Positions 9,077 to 18,611 of a stretch of DNA of 64,000 nt are shown piece after piece. This DNA is from Burkholderiaceae bacterium (GTDB taxonomy: Bacteria; Pseudomonadota; Gammaproteobacteria; Burkholderiales; Burkholderiaceae_C). Numbering within the stretch: the stretch's first letter is position 1; each line of letters starts with the position of its first letter. The stretch lies in NCBI GenBank assembly GCA_019751915.1, contig JAIEMS010000018.1, forward strand, positions 25,700 to 89,699, in the 5' to 3' direction. Under the pieces are notes generated by a model. That model was not told the origin of the DNA. It saw only the letters and a program-made list of their open reading frames with translations, and made no database searches. The translations under genes and the position numbers were made by a program.

Positions 9077-9706
9077 ATGTCTGCCTTGCGTAAATGGCTG
9101 TTCACCGGGTTGCTGGTGATCGTTCCCGGAGCCATCACCATCTCGGTACTCAATTGGATTGTGGGTTTGCTCGACCAAACTCTGCTGATCCTGCCGCAGG
9201 CATGGCATCCGGACAAACTGCTGGGTTTTCACATTCCCGGTTTTGGCGTGCTGCTGACCCTGCTGATTTTGCTCGTGGCCGGTGCTACCGCCAGCAATTT
9301 TGCTGGGCGCAAGCTGGTGCAGTGGGGCGATGCGGTGGTGCATCGCATTCCGGTGGTACGCTCAATTTACTCCAGCGTCAAGCAGGTCTCGGACACCCTG
9401 TTCTCTGAAAGCGGCAACGCCTTTCGCAAGGCGGTGCTGGTGCAGTGGCCGCGCGAAGGCGTTTGGACGGTGGCATTTATCACCGGCGCGCCCAGCGGCG
9501 AAGTGGCTGCCTACTTGCGTGACGAGTTTGTCAGCGTGTACGTACCGACCACACCCAACCCCACGGGCGGGTATTTTGTGATGGTGCGTAAAAGCGATTG
9601 CATCGAACTCGAAATGAGTGTCGATGCAGCCCTGCGCTACATCGTATCTATGGGCGTGGTAGCGCCTGCGGATCCCCTTGTTTCGGCCTCCAAGCCAACC
9701 CCTTAA
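9077..9706 (+). CDS. DUF502 family inner-membrane protein
   Basis: A 209-residue membrane protein. Residues ~1-30 (LRKWLFTGLLVIVPGAITISVLNWIV) and ~55-80 (GFGVLLTLLILLVAGATASNFAGRKL) are membrane helices. A conserved cytosolic or periplasmic domain follows, with IPVVRSIYSSVKQV and the FRKAVLVQWPREG motif typical of DUF502 (COG2928). The ATG at 9077 is preferred over an in-frame TTG three bases earlier. Function unknown. It lies between the FmdB-like gene and aspS. Confidence 0.87.
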   Translation: MSALRKWLFTGLLVIVPGAITISVLNWIVGLLDQTLLILPQAWHPDKLLGFHIPGFGVLLTLLILLVAGATASNFAGRKLVQWGDAVVHRIPVVRSIYSSVKQVSDTLFSESGNAFRKAVLVQWPREGVWTVAFITGAPSGEVAAYLRDEFVSVYVPTTPNPTGGYFVMVRKSDCIELEMSVDAALRYIVSMGVVAPADPLVSASKPTP

Positions 9707-9744
9707 CCCTTTAACGCGCCCGCGACGGCGCTGGAAATTTTGTT

Positions 9745-11559
9745 ATGGCCATGCGCTCTCACTATTGCGGTCTTGTGACCGAAGCCCTGTTGGGCCAAAC
9801 CGTTACTTTGGCCGGTTGGGTCAACCGCCGCCGCGACCACGGTGGTGTGATTTTTATCGACCTGCGCGACCGCGAAGGCTACGTGCAAGTGGTCTGCGAC
9901 CCAGACCGCGCTGAAATGTTCCACACGGCGGAAGATGTGCGCAACGAGTTCTGCGTGCAGGTCAAGGGCATCGTGCGGGCACGTCCTGACGGCACTGTCA
10001 ACGACACCCTCAAGAGCGGCAAAATTGAAGTGCTGTGCCACGAGTTGAATGTGCTCAACCCCTCGGTCACGCCTCCGTTCCAGCTGGACGAAGAAAACCT
10101 GTCAGAAACCACCCGCCTGACGCACCGGGTGCTGGACTTGCGCCGCCCGTACATGCAAAACAACCTGATGCTGCGTTACCGCGTATCGATGGAAGTGCGC
10201 AAATTCCTCGATGCCAATGGCTTCATTGACATCGAAACCCCGATGCTGACCAAGAGCACCCCCGAAGGTGCGCGCGATTATTTGGTTCCCAGCCGCGTCC
10301 ACGACGGTCACTTTTTTGCCCTGCCCCAATCGCCCCAGTTGTTCAAGCAACTGTTGATGGTGGCCGGTTTTGACCGCTACTACCAAATCACCAAATGCTT
10401 CCGCGACGAAGACTTGCGCGCGGATCGCCAGCCTGAGTTCACCCAGATCGATATTGAAACCTCGTTCATGGAGGAGCAGGACATCCGCGACATGTTCCAA
10501 GGCATGATCAAGACGGTGTTCCAAAACACCTTGAACATCGACTTGGGCGAGTTCCCGGTCATGACCTACCAAGACGCAGCGCACCGTTTTGGCTCCGACA
10601 AACCCGATCTGCGCGTCAAGCTCGAATTTACCGAGCTGACCGATGTCATGAAGGATGTGGATTTCAAGGTGTTCTCAGGCGCGGCCAACATGAAAAAGGG
10701 CCGTGTGGTGGCACTGCGCGTACCCGGCGGTGCGCGCGAAGCCGGTGGCCTGTCGCGTGGCGAGATTGATGGCTACACCGAGTTCGTCAAGATTTACGGC
10801 GCTAAGGGCTTGGCTTACATCAAGGTCAATGATTTGGCCAAGGGCCGCGATGGTTTGCAATCGCCCATTGTCAAAAACATCCACGACGCTGCCATTGCCG
10901 AAATCTTGCAGCGCACTGGCGCACAAGATGGCGATTTGCTGTTCTTTGGTGCCGACAAAGAAAAGGTCGTCAACGATGCCATCGGCGCATTGCGCATCAA
11001 AATCGGCCATAGTGAGTTTGGCAAAAAGAACGGCCTGTTTGAAGACCGCTGGGCACCGCTGTGGGTGGTGGACTTCCCGATGTTTGAGCACGACGAAGAA
11101 AACGACCGTTGGGTGGCTGTGCACCACCCCTTCACAGCCCCCAAAGATGGTCACGAAGACTACATGGTCACGGCCCCAGAGAAATGCATCTCCAAGGGCT
11201 ACGACATGGTGCTCAACGGTTGGGAAATGGGCGGCGGTTCGGTGCGTATCCACCGCGCTGACGTGCAGCAAAAAGTGTTCGATGCATTGAAAATCACACC
11301 CGAAGAAGCGCAGCAAAAATTTGGTTTCTTGCTCGATGCCTTGCAATACGGTGCGCCACCCCACGGCGGCTTGGCCTTTGGTTTGGACCGCATCGTCACC
11401 ATGATGACGGGTGCCGAATCGATTCGCGACGTGATCGCTTTCCCCAAAACCCAGCGCGCCCAGTGTTTGTTGACCCAAGCGCCTTCGGTGGTCGATGAAA
11501 AGCAACTGCGTGAGTTGCACATCCGTTTGCGCAATCTGGATGCGGTGAAGGCGGGCTAA
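9745..11559 (+). CDS. aspS: Aspartyl-tRNA synthetase
   Basis: A 604-residue class II aminoacyl-tRNA synthetase that charges tRNA with aspartate. It has an N-terminal OB-fold anticodon domain (residues 1-~110: [18 protein letters not shown]). The catalytic core has motif 1 ([21 protein letters not shown]), motif 2 ([18 protein letters not shown]) and motif 3 ([10 protein letters not shown]), and the bacterial GAD insertion lies at about 290-400. Length is normal. No asparaginyl-tRNA synthetase is visible here, so whether it is discriminating or mischarges tRNA-Asn is unknown. Confidence 0.97.
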   Translation: MAMRSHYCGLVTEALLGQTVTLAGWVNRRRDHGGVIFIDLRDREGYVQVVCDPDRAEMFHTAEDVRNEFCVQVKGIVRARPDGTVNDTLKSGKIEVLCHELNVLNPSVTPPFQLDEENLSETTRLTHRVLDLRRPYMQNNLMLRYRVSMEVRKFLDANGFIDIETPMLTKSTPEGARDYLVPSRVHDGHFFALPQSPQLFKQLLMVAGFDRYYQITKCFRDEDLRADRQPEFTQIDIETSFMEEQDIRDMFQGMIKTVFQNTLNIDLGEFPVMTYQDAAHRFGSDKPDLRVKLEFTELTDVMKDVDFKVFSGAANMKKGRVVALRVPGGAREAGGLSRGEIDGYTEFVKIYGAKGLAYIKVNDLAKGRDGLQSPIVKNIHDAAIAEILQRTGAQDGDLLFFGADKEKVVNDAIGALRIKIGHSEFGKKNGLFEDRWAPLWVVDFPMFEHDEENDRWVAVHHPFTAPKDGHEDYMVTAPEKCISKGYDMVLNGWEMGGGSVRIHRADVQQKVFDALKITPEEAQQKFGFLLDALQYGAPPHGGLAFGLDRIVTMMTGAESIRDVIAFPKTQRAQCLLTQAPSVVDEKQLRELHIRLRNLDAVKAG

Positions 11560-11589
11560 ACGGCCTGCGGTAGGCCTTCGGGCAGAATG

Positions 11590-11619
11590 AAAAGGGTGCT
11601 GTGGTAGCGCCCTTTTTTT
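11590..11619 (+). terminator. Rho-independent terminator after aspS
   Basis: AAAAGGGTGCT (11590-11600) pairs with AGCGCCCTTTT (11606-11616) with one mismatch across a five-base loop, and the T-run continues to 11619. It lies 30 bases after the aspS stop. Confidence 0.8.
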
Positions 11620-11641
11620 ATACAAAATAATATATTATTTT

Positions 11642-12565
11642 ATGGCTATACCTGATTATGAATCGCTGATGCTTCCGCTGCTATCGAGGATCTCTGACGG
11701 GAAAATTTATTTATTAAAAGAGATAGTGGCTGAATTCGCAGAGATTTTTGAATTAACTCCCGAAGAAAAGTTGCAGTTACTTCCTAGTGGGGAGTCCCTG
11801 ACGTTCGCTTCAAGGGTTGGATGGGCTAAAACTTACTTGAAGAAGGCAGGTTTGGTGCAGCAGCCAAAACGTGGATTTGTTCAAATTACAGAGCTAGGAC
11901 AAGAGACGTTGCTACAAAAACCTAACCAAATTAACAAGAAATTCCTCGAAAAATTTCCTACATTTCTCGCATTTATAAATACATCAAAAGAACGTTCCAT
12001 CGCAAGTGCTCCAAACACTTCCACCGTGCCTTCTTTGGCGGTTGATTTGACACCTGATGAGGTGATGGATGCAGCGTATCAAAAATCGGTATTGGCTTTA
12101 GCAGATGAAGTTTTGGATCGGATCAAAGCCTGTTCACCTGTTTATTTTGAACGTCTTGTCGTGCAATTACTGATCAAAATGGGCTATGGCGGTAGCCGCG
12201 AGGAAGCCGGAAGAACAGTAGGCCGCAGCGGTGATGGTGGCATCGACGGCATCATCAACGAAGACCGTCTGGGCTTGGATTCGATTTACTTGCAAGCCAA
12301 GCGCTGGGAAGGCGTTGTCGGACGACCCGAAATCATGAAGTTTGTTGGCGCGCTGGCCGGACAGCGGGCTACCAAGGGTGTTTTTATTACCACGTCATGG
12401 TTTACCCAAGAGGCCAAAGACTATGCAGCCAGCAGCCAATACAAAGTGGTACTGATAGATGGCGAACGGTTGGCTTACTTGATGATTGAGCACGATTTGG
12501 GCGTTTCGGTGGCTGCAACCTACCACCTCAAGCGCATCGACTCGGACTTTTTCAGCGAGGAATAG
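11642..12565 (+). CDS. mrr: Mrr-type restriction endonuclease (winged-helix plus PD-(D/E)XK domain)
   Basis: A 307-residue type IV-like restriction protein. Residues 1-~100 form an Mrr N-terminal winged-helix domain for DNA recognition; residues ~165-300 are the Mrr_cat nuclease domain. Catalytic motifs visible are GDGGIDGI (Asp202) and YLQAKRW (Gln218-Ala-Lys220), the (D)...QxK version typical of Mrr, with a supporting FERLVVQLLIKMGYGG helix. E. coli Mrr cuts methylated DNA. The first half is AT-rich and the second half (from about 12170) is GC-rich like the host, so the gene looks mosaic. No clear ribosome site precedes the ATG; the upstream DNA is nearly pure AT. Confidence 0.87.
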   Translation: MAIPDYESLMLPLLSRISDGKIYLLKEIVAEFAEIFELTPEEKLQLLPSGESLTFASRVGWAKTYLKKAGLVQQPKRGFVQITELGQETLLQKPNQINKKFLEKFPTFLAFINTSKERSIASAPNTSTVPSLAVDLTPDEVMDAAYQKSVLALADEVLDRIKACSPVYFERLVVQLLIKMGYGGSREEAGRTVGRSGDGGIDGIINEDRLGLDSIYLQAKRWEGVVGRPEIMKFVGALAGQRATKGVFITTSWFTQEAKDYAASSQYKVVLIDGERLAYLMIEHDLGVSVAATYHLKRIDSDFFSEE

Positions 12566-12603
12566 GGCGCAAGAACGCCACAACAATACCCATCTCAAGG
12601 CAA

Positions 12604-12644
12604 GCCAGCAGTTCTCAAGCTTGGTATCGCACCAAACTGCTGGC
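12604..12644. other. Stem-loop between convergent mrr and ychF
   Basis: GCCAGCAGTT (12604-12613) is perfectly complementary to AACTGCTGGC (12635-12644) with a 21-base loop. There is no T-run on either side, so it is at best a weak or Rho-assisted bidirectional terminator between the two convergent genes. Confidence 0.4.
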
Positions 12645-12655
12645 AGAGCCAGACG

Positions 12656-13750
12656 TTAGACGTTGAACAAGAAGTTCAAAACATCACCGTCTTTCACCAC
12701 ATATTCCTTGCCTTCGGCGCGCATCTTGCCGGCATCTTTAGCGCCTTGCTCGCCTTTGTATTGAATAAAGTCGTCAAAGGCAATGGTTTGCGCCCGGATA
12801 AAGCCGCGCTCAAAATCGCCGTGGATCACGCCAGCGGCTTGCGGGGCCGTGTCGCCGATATGGATCGTCCAAGCGCGCACTTCTTTCACACCGGCGGTAA
12901 AGTACGTTTGCAGGCCCAGCAGCTTAAAACCGGCACGAATCAAGCGGTTCAGGCCCGGTTCGGTTTGGCCCATTTCGGCCAAGAACATATCGCGGTCTTC
13001 GTCTTCCATTTCGGCCATTTCGGCTTCCATCTTGGCGCAAATAGCCACTACTGGAGCGTTTTGGCTGGCTGCGTACTCTTTCAGGCGCTCCAGATAGGGG
13101 TTGTTCTCAAAGCCGTCTTCGCTGACGTTGCCGACAAACATGGCAGGCTTGGCCGTAATCAGGCAAAAAGTCTTCAGCAGGGGCTGCTCTTCTTTGCTGA
13201 TTTCAACACCGCGCGCGGGCTTGCCCTCGTTGAGCGCGGCTTGAATGCGCGTCAGCAGCGCCACCAGTTTGGCAGCATCTTTGTCGTTGCCCGATTTGGC
13301 CGCTTTGCTGTAGCGGTTAATGGCTTTATCGACGGTACTTAAATCGGCCAAGCACAGCTCGGTCTGGATGACCTCGATGTCGGCAATCGGATCGACCCGG
13401 TTGGCAACGTGAATCACGTTATCGTCGTCAAAGCAGCGCACCACATTGACGATGGCATCGGTCTCGCGGATGTGGGCCAAAAATTGGTTGCCCAAGCCTT
13501 CGCCTTGGCTGGCACCGGCGACCAAACCAGCAATATCGACAAACTCGACAATGGCCGGGACGATACGCTCAGGGTCAATGATTTGGGCCAGCTTTTGCAG
13601 GCGCGGATCGGGCACTTCGACCACGCCGGTATTCGGCTCAATGGTGCAAAAGGGGTAGTTTTCGGCGGCGATGCCGGCCTTGGTCAGGGCGTTAAAGAGA
13701 GTGGACTTGCCCACATTGGGCAAGCCCACGATGCCGCATTGGAGGCTCAT
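12656..13750 (-). CDS. ychF: Redox-regulated ATPase YchF (Obg-type P-loop protein)
   Basis: A 364-residue translation-associated P-loop NTPase. G1 is [14 protein letters not shown] at residues ~8-21, followed by [10 protein letters not shown], and the DxxG motif is [11 protein letters not shown]4 is non-canonical as in all YchF proteins, which hydrolyse ATP instead of GTP. The C-terminal TGS domain ends in [20 protein letters not shown]...[13 protein letters not shown], the family's invariant tail. Length is normal. It binds ribosomes and is linked to oxidative-stress responses. Confidence 0.96.
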   Translation of the reverse strand: MSLQCGIVGLPNVGKSTLFNALTKAGIAAENYPFCTIEPNTGVVEVPDPRLQKLAQIIDPERIVPAIVEFVDIAGLVAGASQGEGLGNQFLAHIRETDAIVNVVRCFDDDNVIHVANRVDPIADIEVIQTELCLADLSTVDKAINRYSKAAKSGNDKDAAKLVALLTRIQAALNEGKPARGVEISKEEQPLLKTFCLITAKPAMFVGNVSEDGFENNPYLERLKEYAASQNAPVVAICAKMEAEMAEMEDEDRDMFLAEMGQTEPGLNRLIRAGFKLLGLQTYFTAGVKEVRAWTIHIGDTAPQAAGVIHGDFERGFIRAQTIAFDDFIQYKGEQGAKDAGKMRAEGKEYVVKDGDVLNFLFNV

Positions 13751-13835
13751 GGCAGGGCTTTCTGGTAATCAGGGGAGATAAGCTGGGCATTTTAGGGGTG
13801 TGGCGACACCCAAGGCCGCCTCCTACAATCGCCCT

Positions 13836-14963
13836 ATGCCGCAAACCTTTGATGTCTGTATTCGCGGGGCCGGCGTTGTCGGCCACACTTTGGCGCTTTT
13901 GCTGGCGCGTGAACGACTGCGCGTAGCGCTGGTGGAAGGCCCACCGGCGCAGACGGTGGATGTCCGCGCCTATGCCCTGAACGCCGCTTCGCGCCAGTTG
14001 CTCCAATTGCTGCGCAGTTGGCCCGACCCTGTCCACGCCACCGCCGTCACCCGTATGCAGGTGCGCGGCGACCAAGATGGCGAAGTGCTGTTCGATGCCG
14101 CCGACCAAGGTGTCGATGCACTGGCTTGGATTGTCGATGTCCCCGCCCTTGAAACCCGCTTGGCCGAGGCCGTGCGTTACCAACCCCAAGTCGAGCGGGT
14201 CAGCGCCCCAGTGCCTGCTGCCCTGACCGCCATTTGCGAAGGCCGTGCCAGCCGCACGCGCACCGAATGGGGGGTCGAATTTGATGTCCAACCTTACCCG
14301 CAGCACGCCATTGCCACCCGGCTGACCTGCGAATTTCCCCACGGTCAGGTGGCGCGCCAGTGGTTCTCACAAGGCAGCATCTTGGCTTTTTTGCCGCTCG
14401 ATGGTGCTGAAGGGAACTCTGTCGCAGTAGTGTGGTCTGTCCCTGCACAGCAAGTGCCCGACTTGCTGGCACTGGACGAAGACAGCTTTGCCCAGCACCT
14501 GCAAGCGGCCAGCGGCGGTGTCTTGGGCGAGCTGCGTTTGAGCAGTGCGCGCGCGGCTTGGCCGCTGCAACTGGCACAAGCGCGGCATTGGTGTGGCCCC
14601 GTGGGTCACGGCGCACCGGCAGGTGCCCACAGTTGGGTGCTGGCCGGTGATGCTGCGCACAACGTCCATCCCTTGGCGGGCCAAGGCCTGAACTTGGGTC
14701 TGGGCGATGTGCAAGGGTTGGCCCGCGTGCTCAGTGCGCGGGAGGATTGGCGCAGCTTGGCCGATGTGCGGCTGCTGCGCCGCTACGAACGCCAGCGCAA
14801 GGCCGAGATTTTTCCGCTCGGTTTGGCGATGGATGGATTGCAGCAGTTGTTTTCGCGCACCGAAGCGCCATTGCAATTGCTGCGCAACTGGGGGATGAAC
14901 AATTTTGAACGCAGCGGTTTACTCAAAAATTGGATGACCCAGCGCGCGATGGACTCCCACTGA
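13836..14963 (+). CDS. UbiH/UbiF/COQ6 family FAD-dependent monooxygenase
   Basis: A 375-residue flavin hydroxylase of the ubiquinone hydroxylase family, which uses NADPH and O2 to hydroxylate the quinone ring. The dinucleotide fold GAGVVGHTLALLLARE is at residues ~9-24. The FAD/NAD motif (WIVDVPALETRLAEAV region) and the C-terminal GDAAHNVHPLAGQGLNLG motif (~residues 270-287) are present. I choose ATG 13836 over the GTG at 13800 because TACAAT, a -10-like hexamer, lies only six bases before it, suggesting a leaderless or very short leader message. UbiH, UbiF, UbiI and UbiM cannot be told apart here. Confidence 0.85.
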   Translation: MPQTFDVCIRGAGVVGHTLALLLARERLRVALVEGPPAQTVDVRAYALNAASRQLLQLLRSWPDPVHATAVTRMQVRGDQDGEVLFDAADQGVDALAWIVDVPALETRLAEAVRYQPQVERVSAPVPAALTAICEGRASRTRTEWGVEFDVQPYPQHAIATRLTCEFPHGQVARQWFSQGSILAFLPLDGAEGNSVAVVWSVPAQQVPDLLALDEDSFAQHLQAASGGVLGELRLSSARAAWPLQLAQARHWCGPVGHGAPAGAHSWVLAGDAAHNVHPLAGQGLNLGLGDVQGLARVLSAREDWRSLADVRLLRRYERQRKAEIFPLGLAMDGLQQLFSRTEAPLQLLRNWGMNNFERSGLLKNWMTQRAMDSH

Positions 14964-14991
14964 CCACCCGGCAACGGTATTGAAACTACGA

Positions 14992-15732
14992 ATGCAACCC
15001 CTGATGAAACTGATCCCTACTTTGCTGGCTGCGGCCACCTTGGGCTTGGCGCTGACCGCCACAGCGCAAGAAGCGACCATCCGCAAAACCCTCGGCGAGC
15101 GCATTCCGCAGCTCGAAAAAATCGACGAAGTACGCACCACCCCCATGGCTGGGCTGTACGAGGTGCGCGTAGGCACCGATGTGTTCTACACCGATGCCAA
15201 GGGCCAGTTTCTGATTCAGGGCGAGCTGATCGACACCAAAGCCCGGCGCAATCTGACCGAAGACCGCATCAACAAACTGACGGCAGTGGACTTCAACGCA
15301 TTGCCACTGCAAGACGCTTTCACCACGGTACGTGGCACCGGCAAGCGCAAGCTGGTGGTATTTGCCGATCCCAACTGCGGCTATTGCAAGCGTTTTGAGC
15401 GCGATTTGCAAAACGTGGACAACATCACCATCTACACCTTCCTGTACCCGATTCTCAGCCCCGATTCGGCAGAAAAATCACGCAACATCTGGTGCGCCAA
15501 AGACCGTGTCAATGCGTGGAACGATTGGATGCTGCGCGATAAAACCCCTGCCGCTGCCAGTTGCGATACAGCGGCATTGCAGCGTAATTTGGCATTTGGC
15601 AAAAAATACAAAATCACCGGCACCCCAACGCTGGTCTTTGCCAACGGCGTGCGCGTGGCCGGTGCCGCCAGCGCACAAGACATCGAAAAACGCCTGACCG
15701 AAATCGCCGATAGCCCGGCCAGCACCCACTGA
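14992..15732 (+). CDS. dsbC: DsbC/DsbG-type periplasmic thiol:disulfide interchange protein
   Basis: A 246-residue periplasmic disulfide isomerase. A signal peptide (KLIPTLLAAATLGLALTATAQ) precedes an N-terminal DsbC dimerisation-like domain (residues ~25-90), then a thioredoxin domain with active site DPNCGYCKRF at ~residue 127 and the cis-Pro loop GTPTLVFANG at ~218. CGYC is the DsbC-type CxYC centre. Two further cysteines (IWCAKD, SCDTAAL) may form the second structural disulfide. The start could also be ATG 15004, which begins directly with the signal peptide. It follows the UbiH-type gene closely. Confidence 0.88.
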   Translation: MQPLMKLIPTLLAAATLGLALTATAQEATIRKTLGERIPQLEKIDEVRTTPMAGLYEVRVGTDVFYTDAKGQFLIQGELIDTKARRNLTEDRINKLTAVDFNALPLQDAFTTVRGTGKRKLVVFADPNCGYCKRFERDLQNVDNITIYTFLYPILSPDSAEKSRNIWCAKDRVNAWNDWMLRDKTPAAASCDTAALQRNLAFGKKYKITGTPTLVFANGVRVAGAASAQDIEKRLTEIADSPASTH

Positions 15733-15752
15733 TCGCACCAGCGCTGCCCTTG

Positions 15753-17561
15753 ATGCCCATCCACACCCCGACCCTGCCCGCAGCGGCCATTCATTACCGC
15801 ATCGAGGCCGCAGACCTGCACGCGCACCTGTTTCGCGTGACGCTGACCATCGACCAACCCGCTGTGGTGCAGGAGCTGTCGTTGCCAGTGTGGATTGCTG
15901 GCAGCTACTTGGTGCGCGAATTCTCCAAAAACCTGCAACACCTGCGTGCGCGCCAAGGCCGGCGCAAGGTGGCGCTGGTGCAGCTCGATAAGCACCGCTG
16001 GCGCGCTTCGTGCCGTGCGGGTGCGGCGCTGGTACTCGATTACGAGGTGTATGCCAACGACCCCTCGGTGCGAACGGCCTGCCTGAATGCGACGCGGGGA
16101 TTTTTCAACGGCGCCAGCCTGTGCTTGCAGGTACACGGGCAGGCCGAACAGCCGTGTTCCCTTGAAATAGTTGCTCCTAAAATAATAGCTAACAATACCC
16201 GCTGGACGTGCGCTACTGGGCTATTTCCTTTCCAAATTGACGAAAACGGCTTCGGCAGCTACCTTGCAGCCAACTACGACGAACTGGTCGATTGCCCGGT
16301 AGAGATGGGCACATTCTGGAGCGCCCGCTTCACCGCTGCGGGAGTGGCACACCGGCTGGTCGTGACCGGTGCCGCACCCTCGTTTGACGGCCAACGCCTG
16401 CTGACCGACACCCGCACCATCTGCGAGACCGCCATCGCCTTTTGGCACGGCAAGGGCAAGCCGCCCTTTCAAAATTACCTGTTTTTGCTGCACGCCAGCG
16501 AAGACGGCTACGGCGGACTAGAGCACCGCAATTCCACCGCGCTGATCTGCGCCCGTGCCGACCTACCCCGCACCGGCACCACGCCCACCAGCGAGGGCTA
16601 CACCACCTTGCTGGGGCTCATCAGCCACGAGTACTTTCACACCTGGAACGTCAAACGCCTGCGCCCAGCAGAATTCACCCGCTACGACTACGCGCGTGAA
16701 AACTACACCGAACTGCTGTGGTTTTTTGAGGGCTTTACCAGCTACTACGACGACCTGCTGCTGCGCCGCGCCGGTTTAATCGACGATGCGGCCTACCTCA
16801 AGCTGATCGGCAAAACCATCCAGCAAGTCGAACAAACGCCGGGCCGCGCAGTGCAAACCGTGGCACAGGCCAGCTTTGATGCGTGGGTCAAGTACTACCG
16901 CGTGGACGAAAACACCCCCAACGCCACCGTCAGCTACTACACCAAAGGGGCACTGGTGGCACTGTGCCTTGATTTGACGCTGCGCCGCCAAGGGCGCGCC
17001 AGCCTAGACGACGTGATGCGCGCGCTGTGGCAGCGCTGCGCCGGTGGCCCGATGGCCGAAAGCGACTTGCGCGCCGTGCTGCAAACCTTGGCAGGCCGCT
17101 CTTTGGATACCGAACTGGACGCTTGGGTACACGGCACCACCGAACTGCCTGTAGCCGACCTGCTAGCAGCCCACGGCATCGCCTTGGAGCGCGAGGCCGC
17201 ACCGCTGGCCCAGCGCTTGGGTGTGCGCGTGACCGAACGCACTGCCGTGCACATCACCGGGGTGCTGCGCGGTGGCTTGGCAGAACGCGCAGGCATGGCC
17301 GCAGACGACGAATGGCTGGGCATCGAAGTGCAAGGCCAAGGCTGGCGCATCCGCAAGCTGGCCGACATCGCTCTGTATGCCGGCAACGCAAAGCAGGTGA
17401 CGGCCTTGGTAGGCCGGGGCGACCAACTGCTGCGCCTGCCTCTGGAGCTGGCTTTGCCCACAGCCAAGCCCGGCAAGAATACCCCCCCCGCACCGGGGTG
17501 TGGTGTGGTCTGCTTGCGCATCACCGACGCGGCACCGGCCACGCGCTGGTTGGCAGGTTAA
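15753..17561 (+). CDS. M61 family metallopeptidase with PDZ domain
   Basis: A ~602-residue zinc peptidase of the M61 (glycyl aminopeptidase) family. The zinc-binding motif HEYFHTWNVKRLRP is at about 16627-16668, and the third ligand is expected in ENYTELLWFFEGFTSYY. The N-terminal ~170 residues form the beta-rich M61 N domain (LPVWIAGSYLVREFSKN is typical). A PDZ-like region lies near residues 490-570. No signal peptide is evident, so it is probably cytosolic. The ATG at 15753 is chosen over the TTG three bases before. A repeat-like stretch is embedded in the gene at 16171-16196. Confidence 0.87.
   Translation: MPIHTPTLPAAAIHYRIEAADLHAHLFRVTLTIDQPAVVQELSLPVWIAGSYLVREFSKNLQHLRARQGRRKVALVQLDKHRWRASCRAGAALVLDYEVYANDPSVRTACLNATRGFFNGASLCLQVHGQAEQPCSLEIVAPKIIANNTRWTCATGLFPFQIDENGFGSYLAANYDELVDCPVEMGTFWSARFTAAGVAHRLVVTGAAPSFDGQRLLTDTRTICETAIAFWHGKGKPPFQNYLFLLHASEDGYGGLEHRNSTALICARADLPRTGTTPTSEGYTTLLGLISHEYFHTWNVKRLRPAEFTRYDYARENYTELLWFFEGFTSYYDDLLLRRAGLIDDAAYLKLIGKTIQQVEQTPGRAVQTVAQASFDAWVKYYRVDENTPNATVSYYTKGALVALCLDLTLRRQGRASLDDVMRALWQRCAGGPMAESDLRAVLQTLAGRSLDTELDAWVHGTTELPVADLLAAHGIALEREAAPLAQRLGVRVTERTAVHITGVLRGGLAERAGMAADDEWLGIEVQGQGWRIRKLADIALYAGNAKQVTALVGRGDQLLRLPLELALPTAKPGKNTPPAPGCGVVCLRITDAAPATRWLAG
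16171..16196. repeat. Repeat fragment inside the M61 peptidase gene
   Basis: An AT-rich stretch with TTGCTCCTAAAA followed by TAATAGCT sits in otherwise GC-rich coding DNA and encodes part of EIVAPKIIANN. The same words (GCTCCTA, TTAGGAGC, ATAGCT) recur in intergenic repeats at 39191-39243 and 58530-58580 and inside nrdB at 50167-50208. It looks like a repeat remnant read in frame. Confidence 0.35.
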
Positions 17562-17627
17562 ACACTAACGTCTTTTTGCTTGGTTATAGTGATCGCTTGA
17601 ATTTGATAACCCTAGGAGACTCTCTCT

Positions 17628-18407
17628 GTGACCTACGAAAACATTGCTGTTCGCACCGAAGCTGAAAAAGTCGGCATCATCACCCTCAATCGTCCCAAGC
17701 AGCTCAATGCCCTGAACGACCAACTCATGAACGAGCTGGGCCAAGCGCTCAAAGAGTTTGATGCGGACGAAAAGATCGGCTGCATCATCATCACCGGCAG
17801 CGAAAAAGCCTTCGCCGCAGGCGCAGACATTGGTGCCATGGCAAAGTTCACTTTTGCCGATGCTTACAAGGGCGACTACATCACCCGCAACTGGGAAGCG
17901 ATCCGCACCATCCGCAAGCCCGTCATTGCTGCCGTGAGCGGCTTCGCACTGGGCGGTGGTTGCGAGCTGGCGATGATGTGCGACTTCATCATTGCCGCCG
18001 ACAACGCCAAGTTCGGCCAACCTGAAATCAAGCTGGGCGTCATTCCGGGTGCCGGTGGTACGCAGCGCCTGCCGCGCGCCGTGGGCAAAGCCAAGGCTAT
18101 GGACATGGCTTTGACAGGCCGCATGATGGATGCCACCGAAGCCGAGCGCTCTGGCTTGGTCAGCCGCGTGGTGCCACTCGATAAGCTCCAAGAAGAAGCT
18201 CTGGGCGCGGCCCTCATCATCAGCGACTTCTCGCAAATCGCCGTGATGGCCGCTAAAGAATCGGTCAACCGCGCCTTTGAAGGCACTTTGGCCGATGGCG
18301 TGATGTTCGAGCGCCGCTTGTTCCATTCGCTGTTTGCCACCAGCGATCAAAAAGAAGGCATGGACGCTTTCGTGAACAAACGCAAAGCAGTGTTCACACA
18401 CCTCTAA
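17628..18407 (+). CDS. Enoyl-CoA hydratase (crotonase family)
   Basis: A 259-residue crotonase-fold enzyme that adds water to trans-2-enoyl-CoA in beta-oxidation. The oxyanion-hole segments are [15 protein letters not shown] (~residues 58-72) and [17 protein letters not shown] (~102-118). Catalytic glutamates of true hydratases are seen at GGCELAM (~Glu112) and [25 protein letters not shown] (~Glu132). The start is GTG 17628 behind a good AGGAG at 17613. This is a close match to the short-chain FadB1/EchA-type hydratases. It stands alone, 13 kb from the paa genes, so its role is probably general fatty-acid oxidation. Confidence 0.92.
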   Translation: MTYENIAVRTEAEKVGIITLNRPKQLNALNDQLMNELGQALKEFDADEKIGCIIITGSEKAFAAGADIGAMAKFTFADAYKGDYITRNWEAIRTIRKPVIAAVSGFALGGGCELAMMCDFIIAADNAKFGQPEIKLGVIPGAGGTQRLPRAVGKAKAMDMALTGRMMDATEAERSGLVSRVVPLDKLQEEALGAALIISDFSQIAVMAAKESVNRAFEGTLADGVMFERRLFHSLFATSDQKEGMDAFVNKRKAVFTHL

Positions 18408-18421
18408 ATTTGTTCTATAAT
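18393..18421 (+). promoter_or_regulatory. Promoter of tRNA-Met
   Basis: TTCACA (18393-18398) and TATAAT (18416-18421) are separated by exactly 17 bases, close to the sigma-70 ideal. The -35 lies inside the 3' end of the enoyl-CoA hydratase gene. Transcription would begin near 18428, just before the tRNA. Confidence 0.7.
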
Positions 18422-18431
18422 TTCGTTATTG

Positions 18432-18508
18432 GGTGATATAGCTCAGTTGGTTAGAGCGCAGCATTCATAATGCTGATGTCGGTGGTTCAAATCCACCTAT
18501 CACCACCA
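18432..18508 (+). tRNA. tRNA-Met (CAU anticodon)
   Basis: A full cloverleaf can be drawn: acceptor GGTGATA/TATCACC, D-arm GCTC/GAGC, anticodon stem CAGCA/TGCTG with loop TTCATAA (anticodon CAT at 18466-18468), T-arm GGTGG/CCACC with TTCAAAT, and encoded CCA at 18506-18508. The form fits elongator tRNA-Met. Initiator tRNA would have three G:C pairs in the anticodon stem, which are absent. A lysidine-type tRNA-Ile(CAU) cannot be wholly excluded. Confidence 0.95.
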
Positions 18509-18516
18509 AATCAGAA

Positions 18517-18548
18517 AATCCGCAGTCGGTCACGGCTGCGGATTTTTT
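18517..18548 (+). terminator. Terminator of tRNA-Met
   Basis: AATCCGCAG (18517-18525) pairs perfectly with CTGCGGATT (18536-18544), and T-residues continue to 18548. It starts nine bases after the tRNA. Confidence 0.88.
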
Positions 18549-18611
18549 CGTTCTGGCAGTCTGCGTGGGGCTAGGTCGTAAAATGGCCCGTTCAGCCACT
18601 GGATACACACC

